12,443 nt of DNA, from positions 1 through 12,443 of the forward strand of contig DAOTZU010000268.1 of assembly GCA_034433995.1 (NCBI GenBank), in the 5' to 3' direction. Under the pieces are notes generated by a model. That model searched no databases. It saw nothing but the letters and a program-made list of their open reading frames with translations, and was not told the DNA's origin. Source of the stretch: DAOTZU01 sp034433995 (GTDB lineage Bacteria > Chloroflexota > Anaerolineae > UBA1429). How positions within the stretch are numbered: position 1 is the first letter of the stretch; each line of letters begins with the position of its first letter. Positions 1-6,800 of the stretch are shown here, piece after piece. The translations under genes and the position numbers were made by a program.

Positions 1-474
1 GGGTATAGCGATGACTCGTGCTGGTCCCGGGGGCAGGCTTGGGCGATCTATGGCTTTGCCATCGCGGCGCGGCGCACCGGCCGGCTGACCTACTGGGGCA
101 CCGTGGAACAGGTGGCGGATTATTTCTTGGCCCATCTGCCCGAGGATCGCGTGCCCTACTGGGATTTCCTGCTGCCCTCCTTCGAGGGCGAGCCCAAGGA
201 TAGCTCGGCTGCGGCCATCGCCGCGGCGGGCCTTTTGGAATTGGGCGAGGCGCATCCCGATGGCGCCAAGCGGGCCCGCTATCGCCAGGCGGCGCTGGAG
301 ATCTTGGCCTCCCTCACCCGCAATTACCTCAACCGTGATCCCTCAAAAGATGGCATCCTCTTGCACGGCTGCGCCCACCGCCCGGCGGGAGGGGCTGTGG
401 ACGAAGCCCTCATCTGGGGCGATTATTACTATGTAGAGGCGCTCATGCGCCTCTGGCGGGCGGCCAATAGATAG
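1..474 (+). CDS. Unsaturated glucuronyl hydrolase, GH88/GH105-like family (5' part outside the window)
   Basis: This is the C-terminal 157 residues of a gene that enters the window already open; reading starts in frame at base 1 and ends at TAG 472-474. GH88 and GH105 enzymes have an (alpha/alpha)6-barrel and hydrolyse the unsaturated uronic acid left on oligosaccharides by polysaccharide lyases. The visible signs are the SRGQAWAIYGF stretch near residue 9, which is the family's conserved Arg-Gly-Gln-Trp helix, the DSSAAAIAAAGLLEL helix near residue 68, and the closing WGDYYYVEALMRLW segment. All are typical of the last third of the barrel. The catalytic aspartates described for the family lie mostly upstream and cannot be checked. 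No signal peptide can be judged. It is followed by an inverted repeat and then by the pst operon, with no functional link visible. The family call is firm; the exact substrate is unknown. Confidence 0.85.
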   Translation, partial: GYSDDSCWSRGQAWAIYGFAIAARRTGRLTYWGTVEQVADYFLAHLPEDRVPYWDFLLPSFEGEPKDSSAAAIAAAGLLELGEAHPDGAKRARYRQAALEILASLTRNYLNRDPSKDGILLHGCAHRPAGGAVDEALIWGDYYYVEALMRLWRAANR

Positions 475-490
475 CTCTGAAAAGGAGAAA

Positions 491-523
491 AGAGCTGTCA
501 GGTCCGCAAGACCTGACAGCTCT
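491..523. repeat. Perfect 14-bp inverted repeat between the hydrolase gene and pstS
   Basis: Arms 491-504 and 510-523 are exact reverse complements around the 5-base loop CGCAA, giving a very stable hairpin. It lies 16 bases past the hydrolase stop codon, so it could end that transcript. However, no T-run follows it on the + strand (the next bases are AATGCC). On the minus strand the hairpin is followed by a broken T-rich run (complement of 480-490), but no minus-strand gene needs ending here. It may act as a factor-independent terminator of weak type, a 3' end stabiliser, or one copy of a dispersed intergenic palindrome. The repeat itself is certain; its role is inferred. Confidence 0.85.
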
Positions 524-539
524 AATGCCTGCCGGCGAC

Positions 540-567
540 TTGACGCCGTCTCAGGATCGGGTAGAAT
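540..567 (+). promoter_or_regulatory. Candidate sigma70-type promoter of the pst operon
   Basis: TTGACG at 540-545 and TAGAAT at 562-567 each match the -35 and -10 consensus at five of six positions and are 16 bases apart. The expected transcription start is about base 574, on top of the first possible start codons of pstS. No other equally good pair was seen in the gap. No Pho-box direct repeats were recognised. Confidence 0.6.
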
Positions 568-576
568 CGCCTCGTG

Positions 577-1542
577 ATGAGGCACAAGAGCTTGAGGCCG
601 GGCGATTTCCTGCGCCGGCCCATGGCCGGATCGTGGCAGGCCCTCGCCAGCAATCCCTGGTGGCGTTGGGCGCTGCTGGCGTCCCTTTTGATCGTCCTCG
701 CGGGGTGCAGACCGTCCTCCGAAAGCGTCGCCGCCCAAACGGCCACGGCCCAGACCATCGTCAACAAGGGTTCGGATACCTTGGTGAACCTGGCCCTGGC
801 TTGGGCCGAGGCCTACATGAATCTCCACCCGGAGGTGCGCATCTCGGTGACGGGGGGCGGAACGGGCACGGGGATCGCCGCCATGATCAACGGCACGGTG
901 GATATCGCCAATGCCTCGCGGGAGATGAAGCCGGAGGAGATCGCCGCCGCCAAGGCCAACGGGATCACGCCGGTGGAGTTTGTGGTGGCCCGCGACGCCA
1001 TCGCCATCGTCGTCCACCCCTCTAATCCTGTGCATGGGCTCACCCTCGAGCAGATTTCGGCCATCTACACCGGCAAGATCACCAACTGGCGCGAGGTGGG
1101 GGGCGAGGATCGTCCCATCGTCCTCCTTTCCCGTGAATCCAATTCGGGCACGTATGTCTATTTCTTGGAGAACGTGATCCGCCTGGGCCAAAAAAGCGAC
1201 CTCCTCTTTTCGCCCGATACCCTGCTCATGCCCTCTTCGGAGGGGATCAGCGCGGAGGTGCGCCAGAACCCCAACGCCATCGGTTATGACGGGTTGGGCT
1301 ATGTCACGCCCGACCAAAAGACTCTGGCCGTGGCCCGCGAGGCGGGCGGCCCGTATGTTTTGCCTTCGGTGGAGACGGTGAACGATGGCTCGTATCCCAT
1401 TTCGCGACCGCTCTATATGTACACCGCCGGCGAGCCCCAGGGGGTCATCAAGGCCTATCTGGAATGGATCTTGAGCGACGGTCAGGCCTTGGTGAGCACA
1501 TTGGGATTTGTCCCCCTGGCCAAGGGCGCGGGGAATCCATGA
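577..1542 (+). CDS. pstS: Phosphate ABC transporter, substrate-binding lipoprotein PstS
   Basis: PstS captures inorganic phosphate outside the membrane and delivers it to PstCA. With the ATG at 577 the protein has 321 residues. It has a basic N-terminal stretch, a hydrophobic core (WALLASLLIVLAGC) and a lipobox ending in Cys44, so it should be a lipid-anchored protein. The mature part shows the PBP-like (PF12849) features: NKGSDTL near 64, GGGTGTGIAAMING near 93, VDIANASREMKP near 108, and SRESNSGTYVYF near 185, where the Ser-Gly-Thr belongs to the phosphate-binding loop. NAIGYDGLGYV near 233 is also typical. Start choice is open: GTG 574, ATG 577 and ATG 622 are in frame. None has a good ribosome site, and the predicted transcript begins near 574, so translation may be leaderless, or may start at 622, which also leaves a complete signal peptide. 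It is the first gene of the pst operon; its stop overlaps the pstC ribosome site. Confidence 0.93.
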   Translation: MRHKSLRPGDFLRRPMAGSWQALASNPWWRWALLASLLIVLAGCRPSSESVAAQTATAQTIVNKGSDTLVNLALAWAEAYMNLHPEVRISVTGGGTGTGIAAMINGTVDIANASREMKPEEIAAAKANGITPVEFVVARDAIAIVVHPSNPVHGLTLEQISAIYTGKITNWREVGGEDRPIVLLSRESNSGTYVYFLENVIRLGQKSDLLFSPDTLLMPSSEGISAEVRQNPNAIGYDGLGYVTPDQKTLAVAREAGGPYVLPSVETVNDGSYPISRPLYMYTAGEPQGVIKAYLEWILSDGQALVSTLGFVPLAKGAGNP

Positions 1543-1555
1543 GGGTTGGGCATCC

Positions 1556-2452
1556 ATGAAGGAACGCGCGACGACCCATTGGTCGGAATTTGCCATTGTG
1601 GCCCTGGTGCGGGTGTTGGGCTTCTCTACCATCGGGTTCGTCGTTTTGATCTTTCTCTTTCTTTTGCGCGAGGGCCTACCTGCCTTTTTCCAGATCCCGG
1701 CGGATAACCTGTTCGGCGTCCGCTGGTATCCCACCTTTAATCTTTACGGCACGCTGCCATTAATTTTGGGTTCGCTGGTGGTGACCTTCACGGCCATCCT
1801 CATGGCTTTGCCCTTGGGCGTGGCCACGGCGGTCTTTGTGCGCGAGGTGGCGCCCCCTTGGGTGCGCGAGGTGCTCAAGCCCCTCATCGAGGTTTTGGCG
1901 GGCATCCCCTCGGTGGTGCTGGGCTTTTTTGGCATGACCTTTGTGGCCCCCCTCATCCGCGAGGTCTTGCATGTGCCCACCGGGCTAACCGCCTTCACCG
2001 GCGCGCTGCTCTTGGCCTACATGGCCCTGCCCACCATCATCAGCGTGGCCGAGGATGCCCTGGATGCTGTGCCCAAGAGCTACCGCGATGCCAGCCTGGC
2101 CATGGCCGCCACCAAATGGCAGACCATCTGGCGGGTGGTGGTGCCGGCGGCTCGCTCGGGGATCCTGACGGCGGTGATGCTGGGCATGGGCCGCGCCATC
2201 GGCGAGACCATGGCCGTGATGATGGTCACCGGCAACGCCGCCCGCATGCCCCTCACGTGGGATTCCCTTTTCCGCCCCATCCGCACCATGACGGCCACCA
2301 TCGCCGCCGAGATGGGCGAGGTGGCCCAAGGCAGCACCCACTATCATGCCCTTTTCGGCATCGGCGTGGTGCTCTTTGTGCTGACCTTTGTCATTAATCT
2401 GGCCGCGGCCTCTACCATGTTTCAGAAGCGACGGCGCGGAGGGTTGCGCTGA
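1556..2452 (+). CDS. pstC: Phosphate ABC transporter permease PstC
   Basis: PstC is one of the two integral membrane subunits that form the phosphate channel with PstA. The protein has 298 residues, as usual for the family, and about six membrane spans: near 13-37, 66-94, 112-135, 145-165, 203-226 and 265-287. The EAA loop that contacts the ATPase is visible as DASLAMAATKWQTIWRVVVP at 178-197, and LAGIPSVVLGFFG at 114-126 is the Pst permease signature. The start at ATG 1556 is chosen because GAGGG at 1541-1545 lies 10 bases upstream and because the residues gained by starting at TTG 1508 would lie inside the end of pstS and look unlike the family. The stop TGA shares one base with the pstA start (TGATG), so the two are translationally coupled. 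Confidence 0.95.
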   Translation: MKERATTHWSEFAIVALVRVLGFSTIGFVVLIFLFLLREGLPAFFQIPADNLFGVRWYPTFNLYGTLPLILGSLVVTFTAILMALPLGVATAVFVREVAPPWVREVLKPLIEVLAGIPSVVLGFFGMTFVAPLIREVLHVPTGLTAFTGALLLAYMALPTIISVAEDALDAVPKSYRDASLAMAATKWQTIWRVVVPAARSGILTAVMLGMGRAIGETMAVMMVTGNAARMPLTWDSLFRPIRTMTATIAAEMGEVAQGSTHYHALFGIGVVLFVLTFVINLAAASTMFQKRRRGGLR

Positions 2453-3297
2453 TGCATCGCTATCTCGTACAACGGTTAGGCTTTGCTTTGCTCACCTTCA
2501 TCGCCCTGGTGGTGGTGATCCCCATCCTTTTGGTGGTGGGGATGATCGTGGTGCGCGGCATCGGGGCCATCAACTGGGAATTCCTCACCGCCATGCCCCG
2601 AGACGGCATGAAGGCCGGGGGCATCTTGCCCGCCATCGTGGGCACCGTCTTGCTGACTTTGGGCACGGCCCTGGCGGCCATCCCTGTGGGGGTGGGCGGG
2701 GCCATCTACCTTGCCGAGTACGCCCGCGATACCTGGCTCACCCGCGCCATTCGCTTGGCCATTGTGAACCTGGCCGGCATCCCCTCGGTGGTTTACGGGC
2801 TGTTCGGGCTGGCCCTTTTTGTGCTCTTTCTCAATCTGGGAACCTCCATCTTGGCCGGATCCCTCACCTTGGCCATCATGACCTTGCCCATCATCATCAT
2901 CACCAGCGAGGAGGCGCTGCGCGCCGTGCCCACCGAATTCCGCACCGTCAGCGCCAGCCTGGGCGGCACGCGCTGGCAGGGCATTCGCCACATCATCCTG
3001 CCCCAGGCGCTGCCGGGCATCATCACCGGCATCATCCTGGGCCTGCTCCGCGCCGGCGGGGAGACGGCCCCCATCCTCTTCACCGTAGCCGCCTTTTATC
3101 TGCCTCGGCTGCCCCGCAGTCCCTTTGACCAGACCATGGCCCTGCCCTATCATCTGTATGTGATCAGCACCCAGGTGCCGGGGATGCCGCTTCAAGTGCA
3201 ATACGGCACGGCTTTGGTGCTCTTGGCGCTGGTGCTATCGTTGAACGTGGTGGCCACCATGATTCGCAGCTATTTCCGTCGGAGGCGGCAGTGGTGA
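2452..3297 (+). CDS. pstA: Phosphate ABC transporter permease PstA
   Basis: PstA is the second channel subunit, expected to pair one-to-one with PstC. It has 281 residues with about six hydrophobic spans: near 11-35, 57-85, 103-128, 132-151, 185-212 and 251-273. The EAA loop reads TVSASLGGTRWQGIRHIILP at 165-184, and LAGIPSVVYGLFG at 107-119 mirrors the PstC signature. The AGGETAPILFT segment near 201 is also characteristic of PstA. GGAGGG at 2438-2443 lies 8 bases before the ATG, inside the end of pstC. The C-terminus is strongly basic (RSYFRRRRQW), consistent with a cytoplasmic tail. The stop shares one base with the ATG of the first pstB gene. No oddities are seen in the permease motifs. 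Confidence 0.95.
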   Translation: MHRYLVQRLGFALLTFIALVVVIPILLVVGMIVVRGIGAINWEFLTAMPRDGMKAGGILPAIVGTVLLTLGTALAAIPVGVGGAIYLAEYARDTWLTRAIRLAIVNLAGIPSVVYGLFGLALFVLFLNLGTSILAGSLTLAIMTLPIIIITSEEALRAVPTEFRTVSASLGGTRWQGIRHIILPQALPGIITGIILGLLRAGGETAPILFTVAAFYLPRLPRSPFDQTMALPYHLYVISTQVPGMPLQVQYGTALVLLALVLSLNVVATMIRSYFRRRRQW

Positions 3298-4064
3298 TGT
3301 CCGAACCTGGCGAGCCCAAGGTGCGCATCGCCGATGTGACCTACGCCTACGGCGAGTCCGTGGCCCTGCGCAACGTCACGCTGGACGTTCCCGCCCACAG
3401 CATCACCGTCTTTTTCGGGCCCTCCGGGGGCGGCAAGACCACTTTGCTGCGGCTGATCAACCGGTTGAACGACCTGGTGGAGGGGACGCGCATGTCCGGC
3501 CACATCTATCTGAACGGGCGCGATATTTATGCCCCCGGCACCAACGTGGCCGAGCTGCGCCGGCGGGTGGGCATGGTCTTTGCCCTGCCGCTCCCCCTGC
3601 CGGGGACCATCCGCTTTAACGTGGAATACGGCCCTCGGCTGGCCGGAGAGCGCAACCGCGGGCGCTTGGACGAGATCGTGGAGCGCAGCCTGATCCAAGC
3701 GGCCCTGTGGGACGAAGTGAAGGACCGGTTGGATAGCCCGGCCAGCGCCCTCTCCGGCGGCCAGCAGCAGCGCCTGTGCATCGCCCGCAGCCTTGCCCTC
3801 CAGCCGGAGGTGCTCCTCTTGGATGAGCCCACTTCGGGGTTGGACCCCATCTCCACCAGCAAGGTGGAGCACTCTCTTCTGACCTTGAAAGAGCACTATA
3901 CCATTATCATCGTGCCCCACAGCATCCAACAGGCAGCGCGGCTGGCGGATTACGCCGCCTTTTTCCTGATGGGCGAGCTGATCGAATATCGGCCGGGCAA
4001 GGAGCTCTTTACTGCGCCGCGGGATCGGCGCACCGAAGATTACATCACCGGGCGTTTCGGCTGA
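3297..4064 (+). CDS. pstB: Phosphate ABC transporter ATPase PstB, first tandem copy, with altered Q-loop
   Basis: PstB is the cytoplasmic ATPase that powers phosphate import. The 255-residue protein shows Walker A GPSGGGKT at 41-48, signature LSGGQ at 152-156, Walker B VLLLDEP at 172-178 with catalytic Glu177, a GLDP D-loop at 181-184, and the switch histidine 208. The A-loop tyrosine is present near 16-18. The odd point is the Q-loop: where PstB proteins normally have VFQRPNPFP, this one has VFALPLPLP at 94-102, so the conserved glutamine that senses ATP and magnesium is Ala96. GTG 3291, GTG 3294 and ATG 3297 are all in frame behind GGAGG 3281-3285. ATG 3297 is preferred by analogy with the TGATG overlap before pstA, but the GTGs are better spaced. 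It ends with the same GRFG tail as the next gene, pointing to an old tandem duplication. See the findings for the pairing idea. Confidence 0.93.
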   Translation: MSEPGEPKVRIADVTYAYGESVALRNVTLDVPAHSITVFFGPSGGGKTTLLRLINRLNDLVEGTRMSGHIYLNGRDIYAPGTNVAELRRRVGMVFALPLPLPGTIRFNVEYGPRLAGERNRGRLDEIVERSLIQAALWDEVKDRLDSPASALSGGQQQRLCIARSLALQPEVLLLDEPTSGLDPISTSKVEHSLLTLKEHYTIIIVPHSIQQAARLADYAAFFLMGELIEYRPGKELFTAPRDRRTEDYITGRFG

Positions 4065-4075
4065 GCGGAAAAGCA

Positions 4076-4849
4076 ATGACCACGTTCAAGATGGAGACCC
4101 AGGGGCTCTCTGTGTACTATGGCCAGAAGCTGGCCCTGGAGGATGTTTCTATCGGCATCCCTGAGCGGCGCATCACGGCGTTGATCGGCCCCTCGGGTTG
4201 CGGCAAATCCACCTTTTTGCGCTGCCTGAACCGCATGAATGATACCATCCCAGGCGTGCGCGTGCAGGGCAAGGTGTTGCTCGATGGCCAGGATATCTAT
4301 GCGCCGGGGAACGACGTTGTGGCGCTGCGCCGCCGGGTGGGGATGGTCTTTCAGCGGCCCAACCCCTTCCCGCAATCCATCTTTGATAATGTGGCCTTTG
4401 GTCCGCGGGTGTTGGGCCTTTGCAGGGGGCCGGCGCTGGCGGAGGTGGTGGAGCAGAGCCTGCGAGGGGCGAATTTGTGGGATGAGGTCAAGGACATGTT
4501 GCGCCAAGATGCCCTCTCCCTCTCCCTGGGGCAGCAGCAGCGGCTGTGCATCGCCCGGGTCATCGCCATCAAGCCGGAGGTGATCCTGATGGACGAGCCG
4601 GCCTCGGCCCTGGACCCCATCGCCACCCTCAAGATCGAGGACTTGATGCGCCAACTGGCCCAGGATTACACCATCGTGGTGGTGACCCACAACATGCAAC
4701 AGGCCGCGCGGGTTTCGGATTATACGGCCTTTTTCCTCACCGGCGATGGCCAGGTGGGGCGTTTGGTGGAATATGGCCCCACCCGCCAGCTGTTCACTAC
4801 GCCCAAGGACAAGCGGACGGAGGATTACATCACCGGCCGCTTTGGCTGA
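4076..4849 (+). CDS. pstB: Phosphate ABC transporter ATPase PstB, second tandem copy, with altered signature motif
   Basis: This 257-residue PstB starts 11 bases after the first copy. Walker A is the family standard GPSGCGKS at 38-45, the Q-loop is standard (VFQRPNPFP with Gln93), Walker B is VILMDEP at 169-175 with Glu174, the D-loop is ALDP, and the switch His is 205 within VVTHNMQQAARVSD. The ABC signature is altered: LSLGQ at 149-153 instead of LSGGQ, with Leu151 replacing the first glycine; the following QQRLCIAR is intact. Codons in this stretch look normal and the frame is undisturbed, so it is not a sequencing slip of one base. It shares the RTEDYITGRFG ending with the first copy. The ribosome site is weak (GCGGAAAAG). 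The gene is the last of the operon and meets rtcB tail to tail; phoU is not present after it. Confidence 0.94.
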   Translation: MTTFKMETQGLSVYYGQKLALEDVSIGIPERRITALIGPSGCGKSTFLRCLNRMNDTIPGVRVQGKVLLDGQDIYAPGNDVVALRRRVGMVFQRPNPFPQSIFDNVAFGPRVLGLCRGPALAEVVEQSLRGANLWDEVKDMLRQDALSLSLGQQQRLCIARVIAIKPEVILMDEPASALDPIATLKIEDLMRQLAQDYTIVVVTHNMQQAARVSDYTAFFLTGDGQVGRLVEYGPTRQLFTTPKDKRTEDYITGRFG

Positions 4850-4856
4850 GGCAGCC
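4844..4856. other. Convergent gene junction with a short hairpin over both stop codons
   Basis: Stops of pstB (4847-4849) and rtcB (4858-4856 on the minus strand) are 6 bases apart. GGCTG 4844-4848 pairs with CAGCC 4852-4856 around a 3-base loop, so one small palindrome spans both stops. No T-run follows on either strand, so it is at best a weak bidirectional terminator; transcripts probably run into the opposing gene. Confidence 0.45.
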
Positions 4857-6307
4857 TAGCCCTTGATCACCCCCAAAGGCCGGGTGCGGGCCACTTTGCG
4901 GGCGATCCCCGCCTGGTGCACCACGTTCACCACCTGCTCCACATCCTTGTACGCCTCCGGGGCCTCCTCGGCCAGGCCGGAGAGGCTATCGGTGCGCACG
5001 AGGATGTCGGCCCGCTCCAACTCTGCCTTGAGCTCCTCGCCGCGGATGCTGCGCTTGGATTGAGCGCGGCTCCACACCCGTCCGGCGCCGTGGCAGGAGC
5101 TGCCAAAGGTGTCTTGCATCGCCTTCTCGGTGCCCACCAAAATGTAAGAGCTGGTGCCCATGCTGCCGGGGATGAGCACCGGCTGGCCCACGGCGCGATA
5201 GGCGCGGGGCACCTCCGGCCGGCCGGGGCCAAAGGCGCGGGTGGCCCCTTTGCGGTGGACGCACAGCTCCACCGTCTTGCCATCCACCGGGTGCCGTTCC
5301 ACCTTGGCGATGTTGTGGCAGACGTCATAGACCTGGCGTAGCTCGCCCACCGGCAGCCGCCCGGCCAGCGCTTCCTCAAAGCTCCGGCGCACCAGATGGG
5401 TGATCACCTGGCGGTTGGCCCAGGCGTAATTCGCCGCGCAGGCCATGGCCTGGAAGTATTGCTGCCCCTCCGGCGAATGGAAGGGCGCGCAGACCAGCTC
5501 GCGATCGGGCAGGTCGAGGTTGTATTTTTTGACGCTCTGCTGCATCAGCCGCACGGCGTCGGTGCACACCTGGTGCCCCAGCCCCCGTGAGCCGCAGTGG
5601 ATCCAGACGCACGCCCGGCCCCGCACCAGGCCCAGGGCCTCGGCCAGCGCCTCGTCGTAAACCTCGACGATCTCGTCCACCTCCAGGAAATGGTTGCCCG
5701 AGCCCAAAGTCCCCACCTGGTCGCGGCCTCTCTCCAAGGCCCTGGGGCTGAGGGCGGAGGCGTTGGCCGCCGTCATGCAGCCGCCGTCCTCGGTGTGTTC
5801 CAAGTCTTCCTGGATGCCGTACCCTTGCCTGACCGCCCACTTGGCCCCCTCCTCCAGCACGGCCCGCAGGGTCTTGTTCTCCAGGCGCAGGCCGCCGGCG
5901 GCGCCCACTCCGCTGGCCACGTTCTTGAAGAGGGTGTTCATCAGCCGGTCCATGTGGGGGCGCAGGGCCTCGGCCTCGATGGAGGTGGCCAGCAAGCGCA
6001 CGCCGCAGTTGATGTCATACCCCACGCCGCCGGGGGAGATGATCCCATCCGGCAGCAGCGTGGCGGCCACGCCGCCGATGGGAAAACCGTAGCCCTGGTG
6101 GACGTCGGGCATGGCCAGGGCGTAGCGCACCACGCCCGGCAAGGTGGCCGTGTTGATCAGTTGTTCCACCGAGCGGTCACCCAAGGCCATCTCCAGGATC
6201 TCGTCGTTGGCATAGATCCTGGCCGGCACCCGCATCTTGGGGCGGTAGTCGGCGGGGATCTCGTACACAAAGGGCGCTATGCGGATCAGCTCATGTTTGT
6301 GCACCAT
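4856..6307 (-). CDS. rtcB: RNA-splicing ligase RtcB (3'-phosphate/5'-hydroxyl RNA ligase)
   Basis: RtcB joins RNA 2',3'-cyclic phosphate or 3'-phosphate ends to 5'-hydroxyl ends using GTP and manganese, in RNA repair and tRNA splicing. The 483 residues match the long archaeal-type form. Metal ligands are visible: GGVGYDINCG with Asp98 and Cys101, GSGNHFLEVDE with His206, HCGSRGLGHQ with His237, and DVCHN with His331. CHGAGR at 405-410 carries the histidine (406) that becomes guanylylated, and the C-terminal GVIKG supplies the nucleotide-contacting lysine (482). No catalytic residue appears to be missing and no intein interrupts it. The start is ATG 6307, with GGAGG at 6319-6315 placed 7 bases upstream; an in-frame extension to 6370 would lie over the leader and looks unlike protein. 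It follows archease by 65 bases, its usual functional partner, and is the last gene of the minus-strand run. Confidence 0.97.
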   Translation of the reverse strand: MVHKHELIRIAPFVYEIPADYRPKMRVPARIYANDEILEMALGDRSVEQLINTATLPGVVRYALAMPDVHQGYGFPIGGVAATLLPDGIISPGGVGYDINCGVRLLATSIEAEALRPHMDRLMNTLFKNVASGVGAAGGLRLENKTLRAVLEEGAKWAVRQGYGIQEDLEHTEDGGCMTAANASALSPRALERGRDQVGTLGSGNHFLEVDEIVEVYDEALAEALGLVRGRACVWIHCGSRGLGHQVCTDAVRLMQQSVKKYNLDLPDRELVCAPFHSPEGQQYFQAMACAANYAWANRQVITHLVRRSFEEALAGRLPVGELRQVYDVCHNIAKVERHPVDGKTVELCVHRKGATRAFGPGRPEVPRAYRAVGQPVLIPGSMGTSSYILVGTEKAMQDTFGSSCHGAGRVWSRAQSKRSIRGEELKAELERADILVRTDSLSGLAEEAPEAYKDVEQVVNVVHQAGIARKVARTRPLGVIKG

Positions 6308-6311
6308 GGTT

Positions 6312-6319
6312 CTTCCTCC
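6312..6319 (-). promoter_or_regulatory. Ribosome binding site of rtcB (decides the start)
   Basis: The minus strand reads GGAGGAAG here, with the GGAGG core ending 7 bases before ATG 6307. This strong site fixes the start and argues against the upstream in-frame ATG at 6370. Confidence 0.85.
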
Positions 6320-6371
6320 AGGCGGTCTGAACTCGCGGGGAGGACGTTGACCGCAATGACGTCCTATCACT

Positions 6372-6377
6372 ATTATA
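6372..6377 (-). promoter_or_regulatory. Candidate -10 element of an internal rtcB promoter
   Basis: The minus strand carries a perfect TATAAT that includes the TAA stop of archease. The matching -35 position, about 17 bases upstream (6400-6395), reads TGAGGT, which is weak. Transcription would start near 6365 and give a leader of about 58 bases containing short inverted repeats (6342-6347 with 6359-6364). This could let rtcB be expressed apart from the translation operon. The evidence is sequence pattern only. Confidence 0.35.
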
Positions 6378-6795
6378 CATCAAAAGTGATGGTCACCTCA
6401 TAACCCGCCGCCGTGGAGAGCAGCTTGAGGTCAAAAAAAGTGGCTGCTTTGATGTATTTCTGCGGCGGATGATGGTCCCAGCCCTGCACCGTGGCGTGCA
6501 AATGCGTCCACGTGAGGTGGGTGAAGGCAAAAGCGGTGTACAGCTCGTGGTGGGTCTCGCTCAGGTAGATCAGTTCGTTGAGCCAATCCACCAAGAGGGT
6601 TTCAGGGTCGTCGGCCTCCAAGGTGATCTCGCGGCTCACCGGGGCGGCCGGGCCACGGGCCTCGCAGCGCAGGAGGTAAAAAAGCCCCTGGGCGGCGTGG
6701 AGCAGCAGGGCGGGCCAATCCGCGCTGCGCACCCTGAGGGCCAGATCTGCCGTGTGGGGGATCTCCTCAAAAGGGGGCAATGCTTCTTGGCCCAT
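6373..6795 (-). CDS. Archease, RtcB-activating protein
   Basis: Archease speeds guanylylation of RtcB and allows multiple turnover. This 140-residue protein has the family layout: the N-terminal FEEIPHTADLALRV with Asp17, LLVDWLNELIYLSE at 67-80, the late KYIKAATFFDLKL segment near 113, and the C-terminal TFDV with Asp139. Asp17 and Asp139 correspond to the acidic residues that bind metal in archaeal archease. The late segment normally has a histidine before the acidic residue (TYHDL/TFHDL type); here it is Phe-Phe-Asp, a mild departure. ATG 6795 is chosen because AGGAG at 6808-6804 lies 8 bases upstream; GTG 6804 is in frame but would overlap that site. The ribosome site sits across the ribF stop codon, 5 bases before this gene, so the two are co-transcribed. 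Its stop lies just before rtcB. Confidence 0.93.
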   Translation of the reverse strand: MGQEALPPFEEIPHTADLALRVRSADWPALLLHAAQGLFYLLRCEARGPAAPVSREITLEADDPETLLVDWLNELIYLSETHHELYTAFAFTHLTWTHLHATVQGWDHHPPQKYIKAATFFDLKLLSTAAGYEVTITFDV

Positions 6796-6800
6796 GGGAA

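Noticed and set aside
495..519. CTGTCA elements resembling half of a Pho box upstream of pstS
   Set aside because: They are the two arms of the perfect hairpin in opposite orientation, not direct repeats at 11-base spacing next to a -10 element.
343..1734. A 463-codon open frame on the minus strand antisense to the hydrolase end, pstS and the start of pstC
   Set aside because: Composition is Arg/Gly/His-rich shadow coding; the + strand genes carry clear family motifs and a lipobox.
6308..6370. 21-residue N-terminal extension of RtcB
   Set aside because: GGAGG is ideally spaced before ATG 6307, and the extension would overlap the candidate leader hairpins and the archease end.
5597..6403. 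A 268-codon + strand frame antisense to rtcB
   Set aside because: It has low-complexity Gly/His/Gln content with no motif, and RtcB on the other strand is complete.
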